Below, one piece after another: positions 45,311-56,949 of a stretch of DNA of 64,000 bases. This stretch comes from Euglena gracilis (taxonomy: Eukaryota; Euglenida; Euglenophyceae; Euglenales). Below the pieces are notes generated by a model, which was not told the origin of the DNA, ran no database searches, and worked only from the letters and a program-made list of their open reading frames with translations. The stretch is taken from assembly GCA_039621445.1 (NCBI GenBank), contig CP154954.1, positions 56,044,838 through 56,108,837 on the forward strand, given 5' to 3'. Numbering within the stretch: position 1 is the stretch's first letter; every line of letters begins with the position of its first letter. A program made the position numbers and the translations under genes.

Positions 45311-48300
45311 TGCCAGATGTATCCAAGGCTGTATGGAGACAGAGGTAGAGGTAGAGGTAGAGGTCACCTCCGCTTCTAACCCCCCCCCCAAATAATAAGC
45401 CCCCCCGGCTTTATATTTGGACGGGATTTCAAGACCCTCAGGGGGGGGCTTTATGTTTGGGGGGGGCTTCATATTTGAGGGTGACAATCAAACTTTCTCG
45501 GTTGGCCTCTATGACCTTCGGCGGCTTTGTGACCAAATACAAATTTTACGCCAAATTTTCTTTGTGTACCCCTATTATTCGCAAAAGTGTGCCAAAATGG
45601 AGCATTCCTGCGGAAAAAATATTGTATCCACCCAATTTTTTTTATTTTTTTCCTGAATGACTCCAGCGTCTGGCTCCACGTCAGGCTGTCAAAACAAAAC
45701 CAAATGCTTCCACCCTTTCCCACAGGTGTTTTCTCGAGTGTGCGTTGTTTGGTGATTTTGTCACGATCTTTTGGTTTTCTTTGGAACATTTCGACTTGGA
45801 ATGAAAATTGTTGGGTGGGTGGGAGTTGGGTGTGTGGGAGTTGGGTGGGAACGCAAATAGGAAGAAATATGTGCTTAGATGTCAAAAAAAAAGCCAAATG
45901 AACCAGGGCATCCAAAATGATGTCAACGAGATTGCGTACAGGGGGTCTGTTTGTAGTCTTGGACCCCCGGGGTGAGGGCCCCCCTGGGGATAACTCTTCG
46001 GCACCGAAGGCACCACATTTTTTTGAAAAGAGTGCTTTTTTAAAAGCTTTTTTTATGACCTTTTGGCCATTTTTGGGAAAAGTGAGTGGGACCCCCGGGA
46101 CCCCCCAGGGGGGGGGGGGATGTGGGGGGGACCCCCTCGGTCTTCAAAAAAAAAACCCGATTGCGTACCCTTGGTGGTGCCTTTGGAAAGTGAGCCCTTT
46201 GTGGCCATATCCAGCCGTGACATGTCAAATACTGTCCAATGCCATGCGCCTTCAATACCCTTTGGTTGCAAGACATGTGGGAGATATAGGAGATGTAGGA
46301 GGTGAGAAAACCAATATTTACACCTGTATGCCTGTATTACCATAGAGGCAGAGGGATAGAGGCAGATTTTAACTCTTTTTGTGATACCTGGCGGGAGTTC
46401 GGGGGTGGGGGCCCTCAGACCCACCCCCCTTCCTTCAAAGGTCTGGGACAGGGATTTTTTTAAGTTTGGACCCCCGGGGGGGGGAGGGGGGGGGTGGGGT
46501 GGGGGGGCCCGCCGGACCCCCTCCCCCCCCCGGGGGGGGGTCCCCCCCAGAGGGGGGTGGGATATACTTTTCGGCGCCGCAGGCGCCAAAAAAAATCTAT
46601 TTTTAGCACTTTTCGCTATTTTTCGGCCATTTTTTGTGGGTCCCCCGGGACCCCCCCCCCCCCCCCCCCGGGGGGGGCCCCCCCAGGGGGCGGGGTGGGT
46701 GGGGGGGGAACCCCCCTTCCTCCCCCCCCCCGGTCTTAAAAAAACCCCTGGTCTGGGACCCCCCAAAAACAAACTCCCTGGCGCTTTGCACCGCAAAAGG
46801 TGAAAATTTTTGTTTCTGTCTTGGCCTATTTTTTAAAAAAAATGTGAGAAAAAACACAATTTTTGGGCCTTTATCAAGTACGAGAGAATTTCTGACGCTG
46901 TGTGTGCTGTTTTTTTTTTTTTGAACAAGGGGAGGGGGTCTGAGCCCCACCCCCCTCTGGGGGGAGGTCCAGACCCCCCTTCCTCCTTGCTCACTTAATA
47001 CCTTGGTCTTTGTGCTCTTCGGGCGGCAAAGGGCCGATGAGAGAAGTCAACCTTCCACCAAATGCTGTGCCGCCTCCCCGGGAAAAATTTTTCCAACACG
47101 TGGCACAGCCCAGGCTTGAAGCCGCAGTCCCGATCCACAATTTAAGAACGGTGCCCCATGTGTCTCAGTGGTGCCACCCCCCCCCCCCCCCGCTGCTCAA
47201 AAAAAAAAGAATTTTCCAACCCCCCCTCAAAACACCCTGAAATCAATTGGAACATTTTTTTCCGAGCTAGAGTCTGGGCTACGGGCGTAAAATTGCGCCA
47301 ATGGGTTTATTATTTGGGCAAAATCGTCGAAGTCAAAAATCCGCCCAAAAACCCCTCCACAGGTTCCAATGGTCACTTTTTTTGGCGTGTTTGGACATTT
47401 TTAAAAACATCAAAAAATTGTGCTTTTTTGGCATAATTTCTGCACCAACTTCATCCAGTGTTGTGATTTTTTTTTGCAACATTTATGCTGCTTTCCCCCT
47501 TTTTTTTCCCCCTATGCTTTCACAGTCCGAAGTCGGTGCTCAGGGGGGTCATTATTTGGGGCAGTTTTATTATTTGGGGGGGTTTATTATTTGGGAGGGG
47601 GGTTTACTGTCCCCCACCTGATCTTGTCCAATACGCAGTATTTCTGCCACACAAGCAAAAGTTACAACAAATCCAACTATGCACAATATTGCACAGGTCA
47701 AAAATTAGGGGGAAGGGGTCCTTGATCCCCCCAGTTGCCCCCCATCCTACCGACCTGCTCACTGGAGGTCCAATCAGAAAAAAAGGGGGAGGAACAATGA
47801 GACAGGCCAAAAAAGAATAACTTATCAAAAGGAACCCAGGAAACCCCGCGATAATTGTTGCCGCGGCAGTTACCCGCCCGCGGTATTTGTCGGCCCCCGG
47901 TATACGTCTCCTATATACAACCCTGCTCAAAAATTTTGGGCAGTTTGGCAATGTTGCTTGTTGAATAACCTGAAAATTTTTTATTGAAAATGCTAGCTGC
48001 CTCGGAAAAATTTTGGGCACAATCCAGTCCAAAATGAGGCAGAAAATTCAATCTTTTTGAAAGTTGTGAGGGGCCAGGATGACGTCTTTGAGAATATGAA
48101 ACTACTTGCAACATAAGCAATTTCCCTCAATTTCCGCAGTTTTCTGCACATATTTTGCACCTATCAATTATTTGCAGTGCAAATAATGCACAAATAGTGC
48201 AATCTTTTGTTCCCATTTGATTCTTGCATTTTTTTTTATTTGAGGCACCGTGTTTCCATATTTATCTGGGTTTGAAAGCGACGTTAGCCATTGTTTTAGA

Positions 48301-51300
48301 TGGAACGTTCGACAATTAGAAACAGAGAGAGAGTTCTTGTGACCCCAATCGGTGCCCTGAATCAGTCAGATTACGACGACTACCCCGACATCCAGCTGTA
48401 CCCGGTGCTGGCTACTGCCATTGTGCCCGTGTACAACTTGAAGGGGGTGCAGGGCCTCATCCTGAGCACCACCGTGCTGTCGCAGATATTCAGTGGGCAA
48501 ATCAGGTGTGCGGTCCTTTTGGGAAAGGGGGGGGGGGAGCTGAAAGCAGGGCTGGATAGAGGTCCAGAGGTAGAGGCAGAAGCACAGGCAGAGGTCGAGA
48601 TGGAGGTTTTGCATTTTCAGCTATGTATGAGTGTGCAGATAATTTCAAAGACATTTAAAAAAAATACCACCACCAGGTCCATCAAAAGATTGCTGATTTA
48701 CCACTCCATGAAGTCACAGCCTGAAACGCGAAAGCCATGGTTGATAAGATGTCTCATTCTTTCATGAACCAAACCATTTACTTCAAAGGAATGCATGCGT
48801 GGCCAAAGAGCCTCATTCATGAACCCCCCCCCCCCCAAGCAAGCAAGCAAAACCAAATGCTTGCACCTTTTCTGCAACCCCAGTGGAATTTTCCAGGACT
48901 CAAAGTGGTATGTGCACTTTGCACATTTTTTTTTGCTGGGGTTTAACTTTGAAATAAAATTCTTTATCATGATGTTTTGGTCCTTTTTTGAGCGTCTGGA
49001 AATGTGGAATGCAAGTAGATTTGGGTGGAAAGCAAGATTGTTTTGCAATGTGGGAAATGGGCAATTTCCAGGTAAGTCAACTGGCTGAGTTCATTTTTGG
49101 TTCATTGTTGGGGGGGGTTCGGGACCCCCCTGACCAAATGGGGGGGTCAACTGGATTTTGTATCCGTGGTGGATTATGTATCCTTGGTGGATCCTTGAAA
49201 CCGTGTCTGGGGGCTCCGGCTTTACACCCGAACTGGCGTCTGAGACAACGGTTCGGGCGGAGAATTTCCCGCCCAAACCGGCGCCCCAGATGCCGGTTCG
49301 GGCGTGAAGCTGGTGGCTGGGGTCCCAAAATAAAAAGTTGCAAAAAGTGTCCAAGATGGTTTGTGGACAGGTAATCATATCTGAGCAATTTTTGGGGGTC
49401 TTCGGCCAGAAATTGGCGAACTTGGTTTTTTGTGCAATGATTTCCTTTTGCAAATTTTGTTGAAACAAGGATAAGACACAGCATGCTGAAAATCTTAGGC
49501 CATCTGGTGAAAGCCCTTGAGAAGAGATTTCGATGGGGCAACATGGTGAAAAGTGTAATTTGGAATTTGCGAACGGGGTCGGAACTTGCGATCGCCGATT
49601 TTCAGAGCGCTGCGCAGTGTGGTTGAATTCTTTAGGAAACAAGCGAAAGGCCTTGCGGAGAGCTTTCAATTGATGTGCTACATGGTACCTGAACTGTGGG
49701 ATTTGACAAATTAATATGTCAAATTCTGAAACATGCGTCGCTGAAAATATGCGCTGTGTGCATTGTGGTAAAATTCTGTGACCATCTGTCGAAAGCTCTT
49801 GGACTGCACTTTTGATTGATGTGCACCATGGCATCAGACGTGCGCAATCTACCAATTTTGATCGGCGAGCAATTCAGATTAAAGTCACCCAAAAGTGTCC
49901 CAACCATGCGTATTTGGGGCGAAATTGGCTGTGATTCCTCAGATGCCAGTTCGGGTGTGAAGCCGGCCCCCTAGAAACAGTTTCAAAAACTGTGTCCCAG
50001 ACGCTGGTTCGGGCTTGAAGCCAGTTCCAGGGACGCTGATTCAGCCCAAACCGGCATCCCAGGCACCGGCTTCCTGCCCAAATCGGCGTCTGGAACACAG
50101 TTCTCGATATAGAAAGCCGCGGTGGACGAGGATCCCTTTTGACTATGATGTTTCAAGGTCTGAATATCAAAAATTTTTGTAAGCCTCCGAGTCTTTATGA
50201 CTCAAATGCCCGATAAGCCCCATGAATAACACTTTAGGGCCGCAGGGATGTCTTCTCATATGAGATTCAAGTATTTTTCGCTTGATTTGGCTAGGTTTGG
50301 CCTTGTTCAGAGTAGGTTAGATAGAGGTTGAAGCCGATGCAGACATCTATGTCATAGAGGTTGATGTTCTTTATACCTCTGCCTCCATCCACCCCTACCG
50401 AAAGTCTTTCAGGCATGCACCGTTTTAAGGGGGGTCTAGCCGGGGTGGCGCACGCGTCGCAGACCAAATTTCGGCCATTTTTTGGAAAAATAAGAAAAGA
50501 TAAATTATTTTTTTGTTCTGTTTTCGGGACGGGACGTCAATTTTTCAAGTAAAAAAAGAAGGGTGGAAAATGCCAATTGTTTCGGGTCATTTTGAGGAGG
50601 TCAATGTTTTTTTGTGACACCCCCCCCCCAGGCAGAGGGGGGAAGGGGGGGGCATGTCGCGCGCTGCGGCGGGGGGATGTCTTTTGGCAAATGGCGCGCC
50701 TAGCCTCCAAAGCACTTTGCTTGCCGGATGGTGTCATGCACTGGCCAGACCAGTGACCAGGTGACCTGCCCAACAGCATGGCAGCTCACAACCCGGCAGG
50801 CATTCCAAGGGCCTCAAGGATGCTGAAGTACATGTTTAAAAAAATCAAACCATATTATGACTTATACGATTTATTTGAAAACAGTTCATTTAAAAACGGC
50901 TAGACACCACTTCATTTTGGGTTGCTGGACATATCCTTTGATTTTGGGATCATCAATTCCAAACAGCCCCCCCCCGCCAAATGGGCCAAAATCGGCCGAA
51001 AAATGGTTTTAACTCGGGGAACACGAGCAGTTGGGAAAAACACAAAGCACGGTTGGATAGGGCATGCATTTTAGGTCACTGACTTTTGCCTCGCTTTTCA
51101 ATTTGTATCCTTATTGTCCCATCCCCGGTTGGAGGTCCTGGGAGGCTGGTCGGCCAGACAAAAGGGGGGGGGCAGACCCACATATCACGCTGGAGTGGAC
51201 CCTGCCCACGAGGGGGAAGTCCAGCCAGCCAGCACCTTTGTCCAGCAGCACCCTTACTCCTGGGCTGGTGTGAAAATAAAGTTGGGCCGCCTCGCGCAGC

Positions 51301-54300
51301 CGGGCCGAACCAAAATTTTTTGACACTTTCCACCCCTTCAGTGGAAGAAAACTTGTGAATTTTCAAGATGCCATTGAGGTTTCCTCCTCGAACCGGCGTT
51401 CTGACCGCCGGTTTGGGTGAAGGTGGTGTCTTCAGGACGGAAAATGAAATTGCCAAAAAGTCGCCAAAATGGCAATGTGGACAACTGGAACTCATACCTG
51501 AACAGTTTTTGGGTTTATTTCAGCAATGCATTTTTTGGGGGGGAATATTTGGGAATACGAATACTATGCAGCATGGTTGAATTCTGTGGCCAGCTGATGA
51601 AAGCCCTTTAAAGGGCTGAACAGTGGATCTGAAAATGTCGAACATGGTCGGAACAGACGACCAGCAATTTTGAGAGTGCTGTGCAGCATGGCTGAGTTCT
51701 GTAGCCATCATCAAAAACTTTTTGGGGGAGAGTTTTCGATTGGTATGCCATTTGACTTCTAAACCGTACCGCCTGACGAACCAATACGTCCAATTTTGGA
51801 ACAGCCGATTGCCCAGAAGAATAGAGCACTGTGCAGTTCTGTCAAAGGCCATTGGGAAGAGCATGGCTGACCATGGCTTCTGAGTTGCAAAAACGACGAC
51901 CCAACGATTGGCCGGGGGGCCGGGGGCGACCGAGGCACCTTCGGCGCCGGTAGTCTCGTCCGGGCTCCCCCTTCTTGACGCAGAGTTTTTGTTCCCTTTT
52001 TCCTCTGTAGTGCTTGACGTTGATTTTCTTTCAAAAGTGAAGTCTGATATTGGTTACAACTGGTATTGGGCAACCATGTTGTTGGCCTCTGCCAACGAAT
52101 TTGGTGTGGGGTAACACACAAAAATCTGGATGTTGATTTTCCCAAAAGCGGGAATTTGCCTTTCTTTGTGTTTCATTTGTATTCACCCACAATGCTATTC
52201 TGCGTTCTTTGCCCATCAGCACGTGGGACGACAGCCGCATCAAACTGCTGAATCCAAATTTCACCACTTGGAAGGTCCCGGCCAACCAGAGCATTCACCT
52301 TGTTGTCAAGGGTGGATGCATTTTGCTTCTTGTTCTGGCCTTGGGGATGTGTGGGGGGTACCATGCCCCCCCCCCCCATATCACACCCCCCTCCTTCGGC
52401 CAGTCCTTTGACCGAGACTGACCCTCCATATGCCCCCCCATATAAGACCCCCCCAGGATTTTTTTTTTGGCTCCCGAGGGGGGTCCTATATGGGGGGCAT
52501 GATTAGCATAGTAATTTTCAAAGCTGGCAGCTCGTTTAAAACAAAAGTAAAAAAAAACACCTCTTTTAAAGAATGTATGTGTTATTTAAAAGGAACAAAA
52601 GAAAGGCCCTAGGCCGGCTCCCCCCTTGGGGGGGGGGGGGTGCTGGACTCCGGCTGGATCTGAGCTGGCCTGGGCTGGGACAAAATTGGATAATTGCCCA
52701 AAAAATAATATGCAAAACCCAATATTCAAAAATCTCACAACCCCCAAAAACGCCCAAAACCCCCCAAAATCGTTTTTGGCCCATTTGTTGAACACTATTT
52801 CCATTTGGGGGGGGGGGTTGGCTGGACCCGGCAAAAAAGGGGCTCCAGCAGCACCCTCCCCCCAGGGGGGCTGCTGTGGCTGGTCCGGCCAAAATCGGGG
52901 CTGAAGCGAAAATTACCACAGCTGAATTTCTTTTATTTTTATTTAATCAAAGAGTTCCTATTTTTTTGAAATAGAAACAGGCAAAACCAATGGGACCAAG
53001 TTTCCCTTGATCGCAAATTTGAACTGGAAATGGATCAAATGATTCAAAACAGGTTTCTGCTTAAGGGATTGCAGTACCCCCAGGGGGGGGATTAGTGGAC
53101 TAGTGGGATTTCTAGCAGACCCCCCCCCCCGGGGGGTTTGCTAGCAGGGCTAGCTAGTGGATTTTTTTTTTCCAGTGACCGGCGCGAAGCGCTGTAAATT
53201 TTTTTGGGACCCCCAAAAATGTCAAAAAATGCCCGTTTTTGGCCGTTTTTGGGAAATTTTGGAACAAAATCAGCCAAAAACCCATTAAAAACCTCATTTC
53301 CACCTCGGCGAGCAGCGCCGGAGGAAAACTTTTTCCAGTTGAGGGGACCCCCGGACCCCCCCCCCCGGGGGGGAGGGGGGTCCTAGCAGTCCATTTTTTC
53401 CAGTGTCTAGCCGATTGGCTAGCCAGTACCCCTCCCCCCTCCGGAGGCCTTTAAGCAAAAGCCTGATTCAAAAACCCATCATTTTTGGTCGAAATCATCA
53501 AAAATGTGCAAAATCGCCAATTTCACCTATTTTCAAAAATTTTGTTGCTGAAACCATCCAAAATTTGTCTTAAATGTTCGAGAAATGGGAAAAAAAATTG
53601 AAAAGTAAAAAAGGTGAAAGAAATCTTTTTCCCTGGACCCTCAATATTTTTAGGCAGCCCAAATTTCTAGCCCTGGCCCAGCAAACCCACCTGGGGTCCT
53701 TAAAGACATGTAAGTTGGGGATTTGCGGCCCCCTGTCACACAAAGAGAAATTCGCTTCAAATCTCCTGGGCCCCGGCCGACGGAGGGTTTTTTGGCCGGG
53801 CCAATGAAATTCCTTTGGCACGCTCTTATTGTCCCGGCCTCCTGGGAGCATGTCGGTGGGACAATTGGGGGCAGGGGATTTTTAGTCTTGAACCCCCCTG
53901 GTTGGGGAGGGTGGGTAGGGTGGGTAGGGTTGGTGAGTCCCTTGGACCCCCCTCCCCCCCCCTCCGGGGGGGGTGGAGGTGGGGGTAGGGGCTGGTGGGT
54001 ACCCCCCCCCCCTTATTGTCCCACCGACCTCTCCCCGGGAGGCCCGACCGGACAATAAGAGGGGGGGACAATAAGGGGGTACCAAAGGAATTTTCATTGG
54101 CCGGGCCAAAAAATCCCCCGTCGGCCGGGGCCCAGGGACAATAAGGGGGGGGGACAATAAGGGGGGGGGGGGACGTACATCTTTTTCGGCGCCTGTGGCG
54201 CCAAAAAGGTGCTATTTTTAGCACTTTTTGGCCATTTTCGGGCAAAAGTGGGTGGGACCCCCGGGACCCCCCCGGGGGGCACCCCAGGGGGTGGGTGGGT

Positions 54301-54815
54301 GGGTGGATATTGACCCCCCCTCACCCCAGTCTTAAAAAAAAAACCCTGACTGGGGGGTGGTAACCAGGTGCTTTATCTTGGGGTGGTTGTGAAACAAGGA
54401 TCCAGAATACCGAAAGCTCATTGACTGAAAGGAAAAAAAGGAGAAAAAGAGCCAAAAGACAGCTCTTCTTGTGCAGCGGAGAAGGCCAAACTGGCCATCC
54501 AGCCATGCCTATGGTCCGCCAGGAGAGCAACGACGTCACGATGGCATTCAAGACCGCATTGCTGGACTTCTCCAAAACTTTCTCCAATTATGTGGAGATG
54601 AGTGCCCGACCCTCCTGGGGCAATTTGAGCAATCTGGTATGGAGAACCTAAGGGTGGATATTGGCGTTTCATTTTCATTTTGGCCACAGTCACCACACCG
54701 GACTGAGGCCGACCAACCCCACCAAGGTGAGGGGGGCCGAGTCCCTCCTCAGCTACGTGTTGCAGACGCCATGGACCATCAGCTACGCCGCCCTGCAGCA
54801 CGCCGTCGCCGCCAA
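45081..54815 (+). CDS. Gene B: PstS-like domain protein (split gene, both ends incomplete)
   Basis: A second member of the gene A family, on the other strand. Exons: 45081-45310, 48366-48505, 52220-52311, 54503-54636 and about 54700-54815. Joined, the first four read as one continuous first lobe and hinge of a PstS-like domain, with introns of 3.1, 3.7 and 2.2 kb. No signal peptide, start codon, membrane helix or stop could be found, so the gene extends beyond this range on both sides. The likely role is ligand binding at the cell surface, by analogy with gene A and with bacterial PstS; the ligand is unknown. Confidence 0.75.
45950..46165. repeat. Family I copy
   Basis: GGCACCGAAGGCACC, AAAGAGTGCTTTTTTAAAAGC, pairing G- and C-runs, ending GGTCTTCAAAAAAAAA. 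Confidence 0.8.
46450..46750. repeat. Family I copy
   Basis: GGCGCCGCAGGCGCC, ATTTTTAGCACTTTTCGC, long pairing G- and C-runs, ending GGTCTTAAAAAAA. Confidence 0.8.
48366..48505 (+). CDS. Gene B exon: PstS-like YPD...VYNL...IFSGQI segment
   Basis: The peptide is SDYDDYPDIQLYPVLATAIV and PVYNLKGVQGLILSTTVLSQ then IFSGQI. PstS proteins read xYPxxxxxPVVxxAIVPVYNLxGV...LxLxxxxLxxIFxGxI here; the match is close over the whole exon. AG acceptor at 48364-48365 and GT donor at 48506. The join to 52220 gives GQISTWDD. Confidence 0.85.
49190..50110 (+). repeat. Repeat family G, copies 2 and 3
   Basis: Repeated CGCCCGAACTGGCGTC / GGTTCGGGCG hairpin words, then GAAAGCCCTTGAGAAGAG and CGAAAGC(T/C)C blocks in tandem. 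Confidence 0.8.
51360..51860 (+). repeat. Repeat family G, copy 4
   Basis: Starts at CGAACCGGCGTTCTGACCGC and runs through CAGCTGATGAAAGCCC and GTGCAGCATGGCTGA words. Confidence 0.7.
52220..52311 (+). CDS. Gene B exon: PstS-like TWDDxxIKxLNPN segment
   Basis: The peptide is STWDDSRIKLLNPNFTTWKV then PANQSIHLVVK. PstS proteins read TWNDPAIxxLNPxxxLPxxxIxxVxR here. AG acceptor (catcag then CACG) restores AGC with the previous exon; GT donor at 52312. Confidence 0.85.
52312..54502 (+). other. Gene B intron 3 with repeat families A, D, H and I
   Basis: GT-AG intron. Contains ATATAAGACC hairpins (52430-52505), a family D palindrome (52525-52600), an inverted family H copy (53060-53455), family A copies (53765-53875, 54000-54170) and a family I copy (54175-54345). 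No gene. Confidence 0.6.
53060..53455 (-). repeat. Repeat family H, copy 2 (inverted)
   Basis: Reverse complement of 12915-13230, with CTTAAGGGATTGCAGTAC at the left and CTAGCCGATTGGCTAGCC at the right end. The GGCGCGAAGCGCTG hairpin word differs slightly. Confidence 0.85.
54503..54636 (+). CDS. Gene B exon: PstS-like RxDxSxVTxxFxxAL segment
   Basis: The peptide includes MVRQESNDVTMAFKTALLDF then SKTFSNYV. PstS proteins have (V)xRxDGSGTTxxFTxAL...F at this place; the GSGTT anion-binding turn reads SNDVT, so phosphate binding as in bacterial PstS is doubtful. AG acceptor at 54501-54502; GT donor after base 54636. Confidence 0.75.
54700..54815 (+). CDS. Gene B exon: PstS-like SIGY segment (ends approximate)
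   Basis: The peptide is VRGAESLLSYVLQTPWTISY then AALQHAVAANAT. PstS proteins have GxxxxVxxTPGSIGYxxLxxA here. The GC-rich exon is clear but its join to 54636 could not be resolved: no candidate acceptor keeps the phase. A GC donor after CACCCAG or accCAG at its right end are both possible. Confidence 0.6.
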
Positions 54816-55063
54816 CGCCACCCAGGCAGACAATTTTTTAAGCACTGGCCGACCCCCCCCCCCCCCCAGGGGTGGGTGACTGGTTTTTTCGGAGTGACTG
54901 ACTGGTTTTTGGCCCGGACCCCCCCGGGGGGTTGGCAAAAAACCACCAAAGTGAACCGGCACCGGGGAGGTGGCAAAAGACCATTCACAAAGTTTGCCGT
55001 GCGTTTGGCCATATTGTAAGGGCTGCGGGAATAAAGAAAAAAAGGAAAAAAAGGGGGGGGTGA

Positions 55064-55320
55064 CACGTTTTCAGTGAGGGCATTTGTGGCAATGACACGT
55101 TTTCAGTGAAGGCATCCGGGTTCAGGCCCGTTTTCAGTGAGGGCATTTGTGTCAATGACACGTTTTCAGTGAAGGCATCCGGGTTCAGGCACGTTTTCAG
55201 TGAGGGCGCCGTTTTTTGGGTCCGAATTTCACAAATTGCCGTTTTTGACCCCTTGCGTGAATCATGACCACGAATTTCAGGGCAGGCATTTGGCGGGCTC
55301 TGAAAACGTTTTTTATACAC
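55064..55320 (-). repeat. 63-bp tandem repeat, copy 2 (array inverted)
   Basis: About 2.3 units of the 16772-16970 repeat in inverted order, followed by TGACCACGAATTTCAGGGCA in the same order as at 16926. So the array is inverted relative to its tail. Confidence 0.85.
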
Positions 55321-55434
55321 AAATTGTGGCTGAGCCCAGATTTCAGCCTGAAAACGTGTTCAGCCAGGGGCCCCCGAAGGGGGCCCCTGAACACGTTTTC
55401 AGGCTGAAATCTGGGCTCAGCCACAATTTGTGTA
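55316..55434. repeat. Perfect 48-bp palindrome with a nested GC hairpin
   Basis: Arms 55316-55363 and 55387-55434 are exact reverse complements. The 23-base loop holds its own hairpin GGGGCCCCC-gaa-GGGGGCCCC. Confidence 0.97.
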
Positions 55435-55444
55435 CAGAAACCGT

Positions 55445-55720
55445 GTACCAACCCCCCCCCCCCCTTTATGGCCGCCCCCCGGGCGGCCCGAACCCCCCGT
55501 GTGGCCAATTAGGGGGGGGGGGGACAATTAGGGGGGGGGGTTACCCCTAACCCCCCCCCCTAATTGGCCACCTGGACCCCGTCCTTCATAGTCGCGAACC
55601 CCCGTAAACACCCGAATAAAGGCATTTTCCCTTGAAATGAGTAACCCCCCCCCCTAATTGGCCACCTGGGCTCTGGCCAATTAGGGGTGGGGGACAAATA
55701 GGGGGGGGGGGGGTCACGTT
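55445..55720. repeat. C-run hairpins with core CTAATTGGCC
   Basis: CCCCTAATTGGCCACCTGG occurs twice and pairs with GGCCAATTAGGGG and GACAATTAGGGG. Confidence 0.8.
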
Positions 55721-55734
55721 ATTGGGGCTCTGGC

Positions 55735-56130
55735 TTCACGCCCGAACTGGCGTTCTGGACGCCGGTTCGGCGCAGAAATTTCTGCGCCGATCCGGTGTCC
55801 AGAACGCCGGTTCGGGCGGGAAAACGGCATCCTGGGGACCGAAAATGAAAAGTGCCAAAAAGTGTCCAAAATGGTTTGTAGACATGAGGCAATCATATCT
55901 GAGCACTTTTTGGGGGGTATTTGGCCAGAAATTGGGGTATTTTGTGCAACAATTTCCATTTGGCCAAATCTGGGGATTTTCTGAAATAGAATACCATGCA
56001 GCAGGGCTGAAATCTAAGGCCATCTAAAACCCTTGAGAAGGGTTATCGATCAAGGGGCAACATGGCAGGTGAACAGTGGATTTTGGAATTTGCGAAAAGG
56101 GTCCAAAAATCGTAATTCTGAAAAAACGCA
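55735..56130 (+). repeat. Repeat family G, copy 5
   Basis: Starts with CGCCCGAACTGGCGTTCTGG paired to CCAGAACGCCGGTTCGGGCG, then AAAGTGTCCAAAATGGTTTG and AACCCTTGAGAAGGGTT. Confidence 0.8.
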
Positions 56131-56580
56131 AGGGGTCCAGCTAAAATTTCCTAACCATCTGAAAAACCCAGGGGAGGGTCCAACCAATTTTGAAAACACC
56201 TAGGGGGGCCAAAATTTCCCAACTGTAATTAACATTTCCGAACAATTTTGAAAAATTCCCGGGGGGGTCCAGCCAAAATTTCCCAACCGTACTTCTGAAA
56301 AACCCTAGGGGGGGCTCCAGCCAATTTTTTTTTCAACCGTGTTTGTGAAGAAACCCAGCCAAAATTTCTGAACCGGAATTCTGAAAAAAAAGGGGGATCA
56401 AATCCCAACCATAATTCTAGAAAAAAAACCAGCGGGGTCAAACCGAAAATTCGGCATTGCAAATTTGAAAAAATCTGGGGGGGTCCAGCCAAAATTTCCC
56501 AACCGTGATTCTGAAAAAACCTAGGGTGGTCCAACCAAAAAAATTTTCCAAATTGTAATTCTGAAAAAAAAAACGTTTCG
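56130..56580. repeat. CCAAAATTTCCCAACCGT array
   Basis: About ten loosely spaced units of 45-60 bases with the words CCAGCCAAAATTTC, CAACCGTAATTCTGAAAAA and CTAGGGGGG. The Phe/Trp/Gly-rich frame on the minus strand is a product of this repeat. Confidence 0.75.
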
Positions 56581-56714
56581 ATTGATGGGTAACCTGGCAT
56601 CAGACGGATAAAAACTTCAATCGGCCGATCGACATGACCATGAGCCCAAAGGATCCCAAAAATGCCCAAAAATGTTCAGAAACTGGGTATTTAGGGCGAA
56701 ATTGGCCTTTCCCC

Positions 56715-56895
56715 CCCCCCCCCCCCCTTATTGTCCCCCCCCCCTTATTGTCCCTGGGCCCCGGCCGACAGGGGATTTTTTGGCCCGGCCAATGAAAATT
56801 CCTTTGGTACCCCCTTATTGTCCCCCCCCCCTTATTGTCCCGTCGGGCCTCCCGGGGAGAGGTGGGTGGGACAATAAGGGGGGGGGGGGTGGTAT
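56715..56895 (+). repeat. Family A copy
   Basis: Ends CCCCTTATTGTCCC and GGGACAATAAGGGG; body word CAATGAAAATTCCTTTGG. Confidence 0.9.
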
Positions 56896-56949
56896 TCCTT
56901 GAACGCCGGTTCGGGCGTGAAGCCAGAGCCCCTAATACACGGTTTCAAC

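Larger units (their letters stand above)
45311..48365 (+). other. Gene B intron 1 with several repeat families
   Basis: Begins tgcCAG and ends atcag. Contains C-run hairpins (45385-45480, 47540-47605), family I copies (45950-46165, 46450-46750) and AT-rich DNA. A plus frame near 47035-47160 (REVNLPPNAVPPPREKFFQH) is coding-like but unplaced. Confidence 0.55.
48506..52219 (+). other. Gene B intron 2, with family G and J repeats
   Basis: Plain GT-AG intron of 3.7 kb. It holds family G copies at 49190-50110 and 51360-51860, a G/C-run at 48525-48540, a GAGGTAGAGGCAGA-type purine tract at 48560-48605 (also at 45340-45365), and a family J piece at 50925-51065. A plus frame at 51908-52110 is open but cannot be part of the mRNA because the flanking exons join directly. 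Confidence 0.6.

Noticed and set aside
51908-52111. Plus-strand frame with VDFLSKVKSDIGYNWYW just upstream of a gene B exon
   Set aside because: Exons 48366-48505 and 52220-52311 join directly in frame (GQI then STWDD), so this lies inside the intron.
56229-56669. 146-codon minus-strand frame rich in Phe, Trp and Gly
   Set aside because: Its repeats follow the CCAAAATTTCCC DNA array; no conserved protein pattern.
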